From CAYSGL01 sp964520985 (GTDB taxonomy: Bacteria > Pseudomonadota > Alphaproteobacteria > Micavibrionales > Micavibrionaceae), in the NCBI GenBank assembly GCA_964520985.1, contig CAZFPB010000004.1, forward strand, positions 54,851 through 118,850: DNA of 64,000 nucleotides, read 5' to 3'. This document shows positions 38,019 to 48,600 of this stretch, piece after piece. Under the pieces are notes generated by a model, which was not told the origin of the DNA, searched no databases, and saw only the letters and a program-made list of their open reading frames with translations. A program made the position numbers and the translations under genes. How positions within the stretch are numbered: the first letter of the stretch is position 1; each line of letters begins with the position of its first letter.

Positions 38019-39485
38019 TTAAGCTTTAATACGTTTGGTTATGGCGTGCATAGTCTTGTTGTTAGCTGTCGTAGTATATCTAACTTGGCAAACCCCAGCA
38101 GAAATATTGAGGTTCCAAACTACGCCGACGTCACCAGTTTCCGTAAAGGTATCAACAATTGAAGTATCCGTACTGTTGGTAGAAATATGAAGAGTGCCAG
38201 TACGAACTCGATTAGTGGTGGCTTCTTTAATTTTGTACTCGATAATAGCTGCTTCATGATTAGCGATAGTTAAAGATAAAGCAGTCAATACCGTGTTAGT
38301 TGCTGAAGCGTTTAAGGTAATACTTTCAATATATTGAGTTTCGTAGAAAGCGCTACCAGAAGAACCTACACGTAGACCGTTGCTACCGTGCATTAATACG
38401 TTATCACCGACGTCTAAGTTACCGCCTAGGCTAGGAGTAGTATCTTCAACAACTTCACTTAGTTTGGTGTCTAAAGCAGTATTAACGGCAGCGACAGAAG
38501 GAGCTTGAACAGTTTCAGTTCCAGCTAGACTATTGACAACGGCAGCAGTTTGTGCTCTACCTGCCTCAAAGTATAAGTTAGTACTGCCTTCGTCAACGTC
38601 GTCAGTATCTAAAACTACAGCTCCAGTTAAACCGTTAACAGAAGTTACGGCATCGGTTGAGCCGGACCATTGCCAGACCGTACCGTTGTACATAACCCAG
38701 TCACCGACATTAAAAGTAATGTCACCTGAACCAAAATCTACAGTACCTGCAACACTGACACGATAAACGTCACCAGCATCGCCTACGCCGTCTTCTAGCT
38801 CTGGCGTATTCGTGGACGCATCCCAAGCACCTTTAAATTCCATAACAGAACTGGGTAATTGGCTGGCTGGAATCTTGCCGCCTGCATCAAGAGTAGCTAC
38901 GCCGTTGTTAGCTCCCTTTTGCGTTAAAGGAACAGCATAAGTATCAACATAATCCTTAGTTGCGCCGTCGGTGGCATCCGTAGGAGCTGCAACACTAACT
39001 AATTTATTTCCACCTAGATTTAAATCATCTTCAAGAGCTACTGAACCATCTTTAAGAAGAACATCATTTTGAGTAGCTTTAGTTTCTACAGCAGTTTCAA
39101 GTTCTTGTAGGGCATTTTTAATTGCGACGTTATCTGAAATAGTCGTACCAGTAAACGTACCTAAACTGGTTGAGTTAAGAGGTACGCCAGTTAAGGTAGC
39201 TAAATCATCAACATCTTCAACAATAGCTTCGTCAGCAGCAGCTAGTTCATCGACTGCATCTTGAAGATCCGTAGCAGTTAAACCTGAAGTAGAGTTATCA
39301 TAAGAAACATCTGCAGCGGCGGTATCGTCAGAACCTAGTGAAGAAATTACACCATTTTCATATTTCTTGAAAAGGTTATCCGTAGTGTTATACCAAAGCA
39401 TACCGTTTTCTGGAGATGCAGGATCAGCAGAAACCATAGGGATGCGGATACCACTACCATTAATTTTATAAACGTTATTAGCCAT
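38019..39485 (-). CDS. Tail fibre-like protein
   Basis: 488 residues from ATG 39485, with AAGGAG upstream; TTG 39491 is less likely. A divergent form of the shared N-terminal module (PENGMLWYNTTDNLFKKYEN) is followed by helical and beta-rich fibre sequence (TDATDGATKDYVDTYAVPLT, a common tail-fibre repeat motif). The C-terminal domain (EYKIKEATTNRVRTGTLHIS ... GVCQVRYTTT) matches the end of the 39502 protein. Confidence 0.7.
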   Translation of the reverse strand: MANNVYKINGSGIRIPMVSADPASPENGMLWYNTTDNLFKKYENGVISSLGSDDTAAADVSYDNSTSGLTATDLQDAVDELAAADEAIVEDVDDLATLTGVPLNSTSLGTFTGTTISDNVAIKNALQELETAVETKATQNDVLLKDGSVALEDDLNLGGNKLVSVAAPTDATDGATKDYVDTYAVPLTQKGANNGVATLDAGGKIPASQLPSSVMEFKGAWDASTNTPELEDGVGDAGDVYRVSVAGTVDFGSGDITFNVGDWVMYNGTVWQWSGSTDAVTSVNGLTGAVVLDTDDVDEGSTNLYFEAGRAQTAAVVNSLAGTETVQAPSVAAVNTALDTKLSEVVEDTTPSLGGNLDVGDNVLMHGSNGLRVGSSGSAFYETQYIESITLNASATNTVLTALSLTIANHEAAIIEYKIKEATTNRVRTGTLHISTNSTDTSIVDTFTETGDVGVVWNLNISAGVCQVRYTTTANNKTMHAITKRIKA

Positions 39486-39501
39486 TAACAAAGCTCCTTA
39501 A

Positions 39502-42500
39502 TTAGTTCCAACGTCTGATTGAATAAGTAAACGTTGCGTTAAAACCTGTTGTCGTTGAAGTGTATAGAAGTCTAACTAATCCAGCTGATATGTCTGCAGA
39601 GAATTGAATACCTACTAGAGCAGTTGCTATCATATCATCAGTAATACTTACAGTAGTTCCGTTAGTTACGACTAATAACCTCCCTAATTGACATTGACCG
39701 TCTCGTTCAACACTATATTCAATAATTGTGTATCTCCTAGTTGCTGAATAAGTAAAAGCTACTTGAGGAGTTACAGGATTATTGTCTGCAAGAATAATAG
39801 GAGTAGCTTTAGCTCCAACAAATAGACCATTTAAATCAACAGCAGCTTCTGTAGCATTCCAAGCAAATCTTGAATCACCGGCTAAGTTACTATCATTACC
39901 TTTATATTGAACATCTCCAATATTACCTGCGGCTGGAGTATCTCCGCCACCTCCTGAGGAATAAGAAGGAATACCTGCTGGTCCACCAGGACTATCTGAC
40001 CATCTTTGAACATAGTATTTAATTACAGCTGAATCACCAGTAGCAGAAGTTTCAAATTCTAGAACTAAATCAGTACCATCAAGAAGAGCTGTAAACGTAA
40101 TACCTAGATCACCAGAGTAAACGTTGGTATTGGTTATATGAGCATCGGTGCCGTCAGAAGTAATTAACAATTGACCTAATTGCTTTTCGCCACTTCTACT
40201 TAGAGAGTAGTTTACGATTATGTTTTCACTTCCCGCCGCCGTTACTCTGAAGATTTCTCCAGTATCGTTATCAGGTAAGACGAAAGTCTTAATTGATGAG
40301 ATTTCCCAGAAGTCGGTACCTTTATCTCCATCAAAGAATCTAACAGTGTCGTTAATTAACCATTCACCGTCTTTGGTGTATTGAGGTTTTTGACCTGCGT
40401 AGAAGTTACCATCTAGAATTACTACAGATTCGCCAGCAGAAGGAGTTTGAGAGTTATCTTTGAAAGAGGTTAAAGGAGTCCAAGTTGCAGCAGTTCCAAT
40501 TCCAGCAACTTCATAAATCCTGTTATTATCAACACTTAAGTTTACGAATAGTACTGTGTCACCGTTAACTAAAGTCTTACCGTCAATAACAACTACTGCA
40601 GTATTGGGAAGAGAAGTTGAAACAGGGTCGTAAGAAGTAGCAAATACTAAACCAGCTCCAGATCCACCACCGCTTCCAGTACCGACGATAATGTCATTAT
40701 TAACTCGGCGAGCAATGATGAAAGTATTATCCGTAGGAACGATATCTGAAACTAGATCTGTTTGAACCGTTAAAGAACCTCCAGGTGCTGCACGATTCAA
40801 TTCAACATAAGCTACGTAACCATCGCTAGGTAGAGTAACAGAATCAATATTAATCGTATTAACGGAATCAGCTAGACCAGGAAGTTGTACATAAGCAACG
40901 TCAGTCCAAGATAACGCTCCAGTTCCTTGGTTCCAGTTCCAGATTCCACCTTTGATTAATTTAGCACTACGATCTTGTTTGGAGATTAGATCAGTAATTC
41001 CTAAACGATTATCCAAAGAACCAATTGCTGAGGTTAAACTATCACCATCAGAAATATAGTTATTTGAAGAGTAGTCAGGGAATTCATCAGTCTCGCTAGT
41101 AGCTCCAATATATTTAATTAACTGAATAGGTACGCCTGAAGTAGTTGATTCTCCAGGTTCTAATTCACCTCTACCAGTTACTTGGATAATATTTCCAGTT
41201 TTAACAGCTAGTACGTAAATGTTAGAATCTAGAGGAACAGTTCCTGCAGCATATGAATCTTGTTGAATAAAACCTGCTCCAGTGTTTACTAGAGCTGGAG
41301 ATACTTGAACTACTTTATTTACATCATCAATTTCAGTAATAGAAGTTACTTCCTGACCAACAACTAGAGTATTGCCAGGTTTTACTTTAGCTAGGTTAGG
41401 AGAACCAGAAAGAGAGATAGTACTGCCGTTAGAGGTAGTAGTTACTGATACATCCCCTTTTGATATTACTCCGCCGTTCTCTAGATCCATCATGAAAGCA
41501 GCTGCTCCGCCTTCACGTAGTACAGCTCTACCAGCTAGAATTAATTGAGTAACTCCGTTAGGATTGACAATCTTAAAGTCGTCCGTCCACTCTAACAATC
41601 CTGGAGTAGCATTTAATCCGCCAGTGAAAGTAGGACCGGATAGTGAGAAATTGACGGTTCCGCCGTCAATTGCAGCCAAGGTAAAGGCGTTACCAGCAGT
41701 TCCGCCAATAGCAGCTTCAAGGTCGATAGTTCCTGGTCCGCCGTCTTCAGCTAATACTTGGTTAGCGATTAGGGGATTAGAGCTAGCCTTAATAGCGTTG
41801 ATAATATTTGCGGCAGTTGCTGCTTCGTCTACTCCAGCAACCCAATCAACGTTATAAACAAAAGATACTCCACGAATTACTAGAGCATCACCAGGAGCAA
41901 AAGTGTTATTAACAATTTGAACTTGAGCTGACGCTTTGATGGTAGGTTCTGCCGTAACAGTTCCACCGCCGAGCAAGCGAATATTAAACTTAACTGTGGT
42001 CTTTTCTTCGTGAGTAGATAAATCTTCAATCTCATTTCTAAGATCGTCTACTTTAGAATCGTGAACGAAACCGTCAGTTGAGTTCCATTCTACGTTTGCA
42101 ACTGGCCAGAATAATTGACCAAGAGGAGAACCAGCTGAGTCATCCGTGACATAAACATCACGTTTAATTAGCTTGTAAGGTTTTCCAATGATAATTACTG
42201 GATCAGTTTGATTAACTTCTTTATCTAAACGTAGAATAACTTGATTAGAAACTACATCATTAAATATAGCATTAAGCCAGTATTCTTGACCCAAGGAGTC
42301 AATGAATCTGCCGTTTGAATATTCTTGTTGTTGACTAGAACCTGCAGGAATAGGATTACCGATTGGTGATCCTGGATACAAAGGGTTAGAAGCAGCAGGA
42401 TTATTTCTAACTGTAATCTCTAAGTTACGGCCATCAATAGCTTCTGAACCTGAAACTACAGTACGGCTTACTTCTGATCCGTTACCGCTAGTTTGAGGAA

Positions 42501-43314
42501 TAACTTCAATATAATTAGTTAAATTACCATCAATCGTAGAGTCAGTATAAGGAATAGGCTTATTAGTTTGAGTTGCAACAGGGACTACGTTAATACGGTA
42601 GGTTAGGCGTAATTTCTGAGCCGTTGACTCTGGAATGTTTACGTTCTTGATGAAAGGGTCTTCAACGTTAGTAATTACTTGTTCACGAGCTGAAATAACT
42701 ACTTGATAGTTACTAGTAGGAGTTACTCCGCCGTCAGAAAAAGTGACAACCTTTCCTCGGCCGTTCGGATCATCTTGCATAGTGATGCTAGAAGGTCCGC
42801 CACCAGGAACTGCTAAAATACCGGCGGCTAGAGTAGAACCAGAAACTAACTGATCCTGACCGCCACGCATAGAGAAAGGCAAACCTTCAAACCAAGCTTC
42901 GCCTGGCATTAAAAGTAAGCTAGTAGTGGTTAAAATTTCAATGTTATCACTAATGTTAATTGCCGCTGCTGAAGTAACGGTAATAGTACCGCCTCCAACG
43001 TTTACGTTAGTGATCTCAGTTACGAACTCTCCGTTTTTGAAAACTTTATCGCCAATATTAACAATATCTAAAAGAGAAGTACTAACTCCTAAGATATTAC
43101 CAACTTTGCTAGTTACTGCTCCTTGGACTCGATAAAGACTACATTTCCAAGCATTGTCTACAGCAATATTACCGAGAGTAGCTTGGATTAAGTTACGTGA
43201 GAATTCAATAGTTTCTAATTCAATATCAGAAGCTTCACTTGCAAGAAGGTATTTCCCTTCTATGAAGCGTGAACGTAAATAACGTTGTGCCCTAAAGCTA
43301 TTAAATTTTAAAAT
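39502..43314 (-). CDS. Large baseplate/fibre structural protein with a probable ATT start
   Basis: 1270 residues if translated from ATT 43314. The clear coding frame runs 135 codons upstream of the first ATG (42909), with no ATG, GTG or TTG in between (for example RAQRYLRSRFIEGKYLLASE and IELETIEFSRNLIQATLGNI). AAGGAG at 43322-43327 lies 7 bases before ATT. Later modules include a VDWVAG...GPTFTGG domain shared with the sheath (about 41610-41930), a module shared with the 36345 fibre (about 39955-40650) and the C-terminal domain shared with the 38019 protein. By position after gpI it may be the fibre attachment protein. Confidence 0.75.
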   Translation of the reverse strand: MLKFNSFRAQRYLRSRFIEGKYLLASEASDIELETIEFSRNLIQATLGNIAVDNAWKCSLYRVQGAVTSKVGNILGVSTSLLDIVNIGDKVFKNGEFVTEITNVNVGGGTITVTSAAAINISDNIEILTTTSLLLMPGEAWFEGLPFSMRGGQDQLVSGSTLAAGILAVPGGGPSSITMQDDPNGRGKVVTFSDGGVTPTSNYQVVISAREQVITNVEDPFIKNVNIPESTAQKLRLTYRINVVPVATQTNKPIPYTDSTIDGNLTNYIEVIPQTSGNGSEVSRTVVSGSEAIDGRNLEITVRNNPAASNPLYPGSPIGNPIPAGSSQQQEYSNGRFIDSLGQEYWLNAIFNDVVSNQVILRLDKEVNQTDPVIIIGKPYKLIKRDVYVTDDSAGSPLGQLFWPVANVEWNSTDGFVHDSKVDDLRNEIEDLSTHEEKTTVKFNIRLLGGGTVTAEPTIKASAQVQIVNNTFAPGDALVIRGVSFVYNVDWVAGVDEAATAANIINAIKASSNPLIANQVLAEDGGPGTIDLEAAIGGTAGNAFTLAAIDGGTVNFSLSGPTFTGGLNATPGLLEWTDDFKIVNPNGVTQLILAGRAVLREGGAAAFMMDLENGGVISKGDVSVTTTSNGSTISLSGSPNLAKVKPGNTLVVGQEVTSITEIDDVNKVVQVSPALVNTGAGFIQQDSYAAGTVPLDSNIYVLAVKTGNIIQVTGRGELEPGESTTSGVPIQLIKYIGATSETDEFPDYSSNNYISDGDSLTSAIGSLDNRLGITDLISKQDRSAKLIKGGIWNWNQGTGALSWTDVAYVQLPGLADSVNTINIDSVTLPSDGYVAYVELNRAAPGGSLTVQTDLVSDIVPTDNTFIIARRVNNDIIVGTGSGGGSGAGLVFATSYDPVSTSLPNTAVVVIDGKTLVNGDTVLFVNLSVDNNRIYEVAGIGTAATWTPLTSFKDNSQTPSAGESVVILDGNFYAGQKPQYTKDGEWLINDTVRFFDGDKGTDFWEISSIKTFVLPDNDTGEIFRVTAAGSENIIVNYSLSRSGEKQLGQLLITSDGTDAHITNTNVYSGDLGITFTALLDGTDLVLEFETSATGDSAVIKYYVQRWSDSPGGPAGIPSYSSGGGGDTPAAGNIGDVQYKGNDSNLAGDSRFAWNATEAAVDLNGLFVGAKATPIILADNNPVTPQVAFTYSATRRYTIIEYSVERDGQCQLGRLLVVTNGTTVSITDDMIATALVGIQFSADISAGLVRLLYTSTTTGFNATFTYSIRRWN

Positions 43315-43922
43315 GACACGTCTCCTTCACAAAATTTAAAAATGTAGCCTTTGTGGGATTTGTATCCATAGCGACCATTTAAGCAATGTCCTACTGTTTT
43401 ATAGTTCAAACCTAAATCCCTGGCGCATTGTTTATTAATGTTCCAAGTACCTACAAATTTTAAACTGTCTTTTTCATAGACGTTAAAAGGTTTTGATCCG
43501 TTAGATTTTGCACATTTTATTCGAGATTCTAAACTTTTAGTTTTTCCGAAATTAGGATTATTAGAACCTTTATTCAAAACGCTCAATAAATATTTTGTTT
43601 TGTTTGAGACTTTTCTACCTAACCCTAACTCTCCTCCTAAAGTAGAGTTATAACCTTTTTTATAAGAATTGAATTTCTCAATATAAAAAGATTCTAATTT
43701 TAGAAGATTTTCTATTGAATTAGTTTCTTCTAGAATTTCCCAACAAACAATTTTAGCTTTATTTAAAGCTTTGTGAAATTTATATGTAGGTTTTTTGGAT
43801 CTACTTAAATGTTCTTTAACTCTAATATCAAAATTTTGGGTAGTGATTCCTATATAACATTTCCCATTCGGAAAGCTAGCTCTATAAATTATAAAATTTT
43901 TAGGTTTTTTAGGTAAAATCAT
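43308..43922 (-). CDS. GIY-YIG homing endonuclease with NUMOD domains
   Basis: 204 residues. FIIYRASFPNGKCYIGITTQ is the GIY-YIG core, with FDIRVKEHLSR and ENLLKLESFYIEKFN completing the nuclease domain. NPNFGKTKSLESRIK is a NUMOD3-type motif, and FNVYEKDSLKFVGTWNINKQ with DLGLNYKTVGHCLNG is a NUMOD1-type helix-turn-helix. It begins inside the end of the gpI gene and ends inside the start of the large structural gene. It is AT-richer than its neighbours, a sign of separate origin. Confidence 0.85.
   Translation of the reverse strand: MILPKKPKNFIIYRASFPNGKCYIGITTQNFDIRVKEHLSRSKKPTYKFHKALNKAKIVCWEILEETNSIENLLKLESFYIEKFNSYKKGYNSTLGGELGLGRKVSNKTKYLLSVLNKGSNNPNFGKTKSLESRIKCAKSNGSKPFNVYEKDSLKFVGTWNINKQCARDLGLNYKTVGHCLNGRYGYKSHKGYIFKFCEGDVSF
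43312..43327 (-). promoter_or_regulatory. Ribosome binding site with ATT start codon
   Basis: On the - strand AAGGAG, seven spacer bases and ATT precede TTA AAA TTT AAT. This is the only good initiation context in the open frame. It lies inside the last codons of the GIY-YIG gene, so translation may also be coupled. Confidence 0.5.
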
Positions 43923-45669
43923 AAGCTTGTTTTGTGCCGAAAGGAATAAAAAAAGGCATCAACTTGTTTAAGATTAGAAATCTATTTGTATTTAAAGGGC
44001 TTAAGATTGCGTACTTACCGCCTGCAGATCTGTTAGTAATAATTCCTCTAACAGTGATGGTAGTAGCCGTGTTCCCAATAATTTGGTATATGTCGTTTAC
44101 TTCCTCTTGGTTAGCTAGTAAGTAATTTCCTACTAGTCCGTTAGTGGCTCCGAAGTTAGCAGTAGGATCTCCCATAGTGGTAGAATCTGCTGAAACTGAG
44201 AACACTTGCGTATAACCTACATATAAAGCTACGCTAGGAATAGTAATTACGAACTCTCTAAACGTAAAGAATCCTGGAATAATAATCCCGGGTAGCCCTC
44301 TAGCGAAGCGGCCTCCAGGAATAAATTCAGGTTCTGTTTGGGTTAATCTTGTGTTGGCACTTCCTAAGTTAGCGTCAAAAAATCTTAGAGCTGAAACGTT
44401 AGGTAAAGTGTCTTGAATAGATCCTGCGAAATCTCCAGTACCTTCAGTAATATCCCAAGTAGTTATCTCTCGAATGAAGAGGGCGATACCTTCTTTACTG
44501 CCCTTTAACTTCCAGTTAGGGATCATGTCCCTAGCGATACGTCGGAGAGTATCAGCTCCAATTGAAAAACCTACTGACGGCAAGCCCGACTGTTCAGAAA
44601 GGGGAAGGAGAGCGGTAACTACTAAGTTATCTGAATCTTGTAATCTATACGTATTAATCAAAGAATGAAGCTCATTAAACTGAAACCCGAAGATATCCAT
44701 TGCATCTTCTAGATCTTCAGTTGTATCCATGCTTCTATGAATCTCTGGCCAAAGACTATATAAATATTCTCCAAACATTCCATCCTTAGTACTGATAGCA
44801 TAAGCTTGGGTTGGAGCACCGGAACCGATTACAGAAAACTCAGCTTGTGCTACGTTAACGCCTTGTTGCTTTGTGAAACAGGTGTAGTAATACCATTGAT
44901 CATCTAAAAGACCAGTGCCTACACGATTAGCAGCTTCGTTATCAGTTAAGTAAGTATCAATATAAGGTAAAGGAGCACCTTCGAAAAAAGGATCAAGAAC
45001 AGACATACCAAGACCTACAACTGGAACTGTAGGTTCCCATAAAATTATAGTAGTCTCAGTATTATCTTTAATTGGATGTTTAGTTCCATTTCCATCTAAA
45101 AAGAATAAGTTAGCTAATTCACCAGGAATATAATTCTTGAGAAGTAACTGACCGTTTTGACTAACAACTAAGTTTCTAATAAATCCTAAACCTACTTCAG
45201 TTCTAGCATCAACTTCATAGGTTTCTCTAGATCTTAAAGTACTAGGAAAATCAGGTAGGATAATATACTTACCATTAGCTATAGTATCGTCTGAGTCAAC
45301 AGTTACAGTAGTTTGAGTATTATTTAATATTCTATGGATTTTACTATTTGAATCCCTAATTAATCTTCCAATTAATTTAGGTGCTGTAGGGAAATTAGCC
45401 GCTGAATCTGTTAAAATATTTCCATTAACAGAGATAGTGGCAGTATTTATTCCCACAATGGTCATTCCTCGGAAAATCTCAATTGGGCGAGAATCCGTAG
45501 CCTTTGTGGGAAATACAGCATTAAATAATTCCATAGGGAAATGAGTGGAGGTCTTAGTGACGATTAACTCGTCACCCCCACTCAAATTAAAATTTAGAGG
45601 CATGTCCCACGTAAGGGCAATCTGATTAGGCTTATCAGTCGCTGCCTTAAAATTTCTTGCTAATCCCAT
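43909..45669 (-). CDS. Baseplate protein, P2 gpI-like
   Basis: 586 residues. The central part GEYLYSLWPEIHRSMDTTED and MDIFGFQFNELHSLINTYRL, then DTLRRIARDMIPNWKLKGSK with EGIALFIREITTW, matches the gpI / phage tail protein family, which links the gpJ wedge to the fibre. The protein is about three times longer than P2 gpI because of extra beta-rich domains before and after. The order gp25-gpJ-gpI is as in P2. Confidence 0.8.
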   Translation of the reverse strand: MGLARNFKAATDKPNQIALTWDMPLNFNLSGGDELIVTKTSTHFPMELFNAVFPTKATDSRPIEIFRGMTIVGINTATISVNGNILTDSAANFPTAPKLIGRLIRDSNSKIHRILNNTQTTVTVDSDDTIANGKYIILPDFPSTLRSRETYEVDARTEVGLGFIRNLVVSQNGQLLLKNYIPGELANLFFLDGNGTKHPIKDNTETTIILWEPTVPVVGLGMSVLDPFFEGAPLPYIDTYLTDNEAANRVGTGLLDDQWYYYTCFTKQQGVNVAQAEFSVIGSGAPTQAYAISTKDGMFGEYLYSLWPEIHRSMDTTEDLEDAMDIFGFQFNELHSLINTYRLQDSDNLVVTALLPLSEQSGLPSVGFSIGADTLRRIARDMIPNWKLKGSKEGIALFIREITTWDITEGTGDFAGSIQDTLPNVSALRFFDANLGSANTRLTQTEPEFIPGGRFARGLPGIIIPGFFTFREFVITIPSVALYVGYTQVFSVSADSTTMGDPTANFGATNGLVGNYLLANQEEVNDIYQIIGNTATTITVRGIITNRSAGGKYAILSPLNTNRFLILNKLMPFFIPFGTKQAYDFT

Positions 45670-48600
45670 TAGTCAATCCCACCATAGATATTAATTATTA
45701 AGTCTTGTAGATTTATTTGAGGAATTTCATTCTTTCTCAAGTTAATGATATCATCAGCAAATCTAGAAGTTCTAAATACGAAAGTGTCTACTGGAGTATT
45801 AGGAACACCGGAAACAGTTCCTCGACCTACTGCATTAACGTCTACCGCTGAAGTAATTAAACCGTTAGAAACACCTAGAGCAAAAGATATCTCATTATTA
45901 TCATCATAGTATCTACGGCTAATAGTTGCTCCCGGTCCAAGAACAGGCGTCAAGTTACTTTCAACTCTAACAGATTTAGGACCTTCTACAGAGAATGGAG
46001 CATCAATAGGACCTGGGAAAGGACTAGGACCAAGTGTAGAATTAGACCAAACTGCTCCATCAAACCTAGCTAACTCTCCGTTAGGATAAGTAGGAACTGT
46101 ATCGTCAACACCTAAATAAACGTTATCTTTTGCAACAACATTACCATTAGAACCTTCAATTACAGGTAAACCAGAATCTAGAGTTAATCTATTATTGGCA
46201 TCATCTACAGCTAGAACTTTAAATAAGGTTCCATCATTATCTTCAAAGAAATTACCAGGAGCTACTTGAGAAAGATCAACAGCTGAAGCATATTGAATCA
46301 ATCCTGATAAGGTATTGTAAGTCCAAGCTACAGGTCCTGAATTAGCGAAAACTACAACGCCGTCTCTTTGAGCTAATTGATAAGAAATATCAGAAGATAA
46401 TACTAAGTGATATTGAACTCCAGCAGTTAACGTAGGAGGTGCTGCGAAAGTAAACACTGCTTTTTGGAAGTTGGTATCTGATAGTCCAGTTACGTTAACG
46501 GTTCTTGAAACTGCTACTGCTTGAGTTACATCTGGTAGTCCACTACCGTCGTCAAGAACGATTCGAGCCGTTAACTCTCCTACAATATTACCTTCTCTCT
46601 TAAGGAAGAAACTTACGATAGAATAAGTATCTGTAATATCAACTTTAAATCCTTGAGCGTATTGATTACCTACTCCAGAACCAGAAAGAACTAATTGATC
46701 AGTCATATTTGAATCTGAGTAGAATAATTGAGGAAGAGGTCTGTTATCTACAGCAATTACGCTAAAAGTCTGTCCTGAAGAATCGATTAACAAGTTACCA
46801 GAACTGATACCACCTAAGTCTGGAGAACCGTTTAATCTAATTTGACCAGTTGGAGCATTATAAGAAATTAAATCTACAGCAACTCCAATATTTCCAATCT
46901 TAGATTGAAGTTGACTAATTTGGAAAGCATCTCCAATAGTTCCGATCTGAGTAAACTGAGCACCGATTGAAACGAAAGTGTTATGGCTATTGTATTGTAC
47001 GTTAAACACACTTCCATTGAATACGATCTGGCTGCCTATTAATTTAGTTACGATTCTGTAGTTACCAGGACTGACCGCAGTTACTGCAGCATCATTAACG
47101 GCAGTAATAGATGTCATTAAAGTATTACTTTCGTTGTCTAGGATCTCCCAGATGTTTCCTGCACCATCAACTAAGTAATAAGCTCCAGTAGCCCATTCAC
47201 CAGGAACGAATACTTGAGAGTTATCAATTAGAATTCTTGCGCTAAGTAAAGCTGCAGTACCAGTCTTAACTGATAGATCTATATCGCTGTCAGTAATAGT
47301 ATCTATAGATAAGTTGGTGGCTGAAGCATTTAATTTTTTGAAACATTTGAAAGATTGGTATGCTGTGTCTCCGTTTCTTATAGAACCTCCAGCTCCGATT
47401 CCAGCTATTGGATTAACTGGTTGGCCTGGAAGAATAAATAAGCTAGAGTTAGCAATATTTACAGAGAAGATAATAAAGTCGGTATTATCTCCAACACCTT
47501 GAACAATTACGTTTACGGTGAAACCGGTAGTTCCTGCTGAAGCGTTCTCTACTACAGCTTTATCATTACCGATAACAGTAATAACGTTAGCTGCGTCTGA
47601 AGCTGCAAAGGTAGCTCCTTGACGAGTTACACTAAAAGCAAAACCAGTTCCGTTAGGGGAAATTGCATCAGCTAAATCAGTACAAGCTCCGCCTAAATCA
47701 TTAGTAATTGTGACAGTTCCAGTTAAATCTGTAGCAGTGAAATCAGTTCCTGCAACAGAATTAATGGCTGCTCTAGTAGCTGCGCCAATAGTGTTGGCGT
47801 TATCGTTAGTTGAAATAGCGACTTCAATACCAGTCTTGCCAGGGACGGCAGGATCAGTTCCGCCAGATGCAACGTTATACCAGACATAATATTCAGTAGC
47901 GTTATTAGCAGAATATAAGTAGAAATATTTATTGTTTAAGTTTCCTGAAACATCAGCAAAACAAACAACGTTGCTACGTTCTGCAATTCCTGCAGATATA
48001 GCAGTAGCTGTTACGTCTGCAACCTGAGCCGCAGTCATACCGGAAGTAACAGTTGAAATTTCTACAGATCTAGGAGCTCCGTGAGCAGGTTCAGGAGTTC
48101 CAGCGTTATCAACATCATACCAATAAGCTATAGGACCATTTACATCATATAGATAGAAATAAGTACCATCAATAGTTACAGCATCGGCACCATGAGTAAT
48201 TGTAGTAAAAGTAAATTGAGTTGGAATAGTTCCATCAGCAGTATCAGGTCTTATGCCTACTGCATCACAAGTAACTGTAACTTCGTTATTAAATATAGTA
48301 GCAGTAAATTCTGAATCAGCGTTAATAACAGAATGCATTGCAATAGCTACATCAACAGCTGGATCATTAGCTACAATATTTACTTCTAATAATCTTCCAC
48401 TAATAGGAGCTGGAGGAGGAGTTGAAGTTCCATCTACATCAAACCAGACTCTTACAGGACCGGCTGAGTCGTAAATGTCAAAGAATGTTCCATTTAAAGG
48501 TCTAGGAGTAGAACCAGTAACATCGACAGTGATAGTGAAAGCTGTTGGTATTGCTCCGTCTACTGCGTCGAAGACGGTTAATTTCTCTTGATTAGTGATA

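Noticed and set aside
42926..43135. + strand frame opposite the large structural gene
   Set aside because: The - strand frame through this stretch is clearly coding (part of the extended 1270-residue protein), so the + frame is a shadow.
42910..43922. Group I intron holding the GIY-YIG gene
   Set aside because: The upstream gpI gene is complete with its own stop and no split exon is visible, so a free-standing nuclease is simpler.
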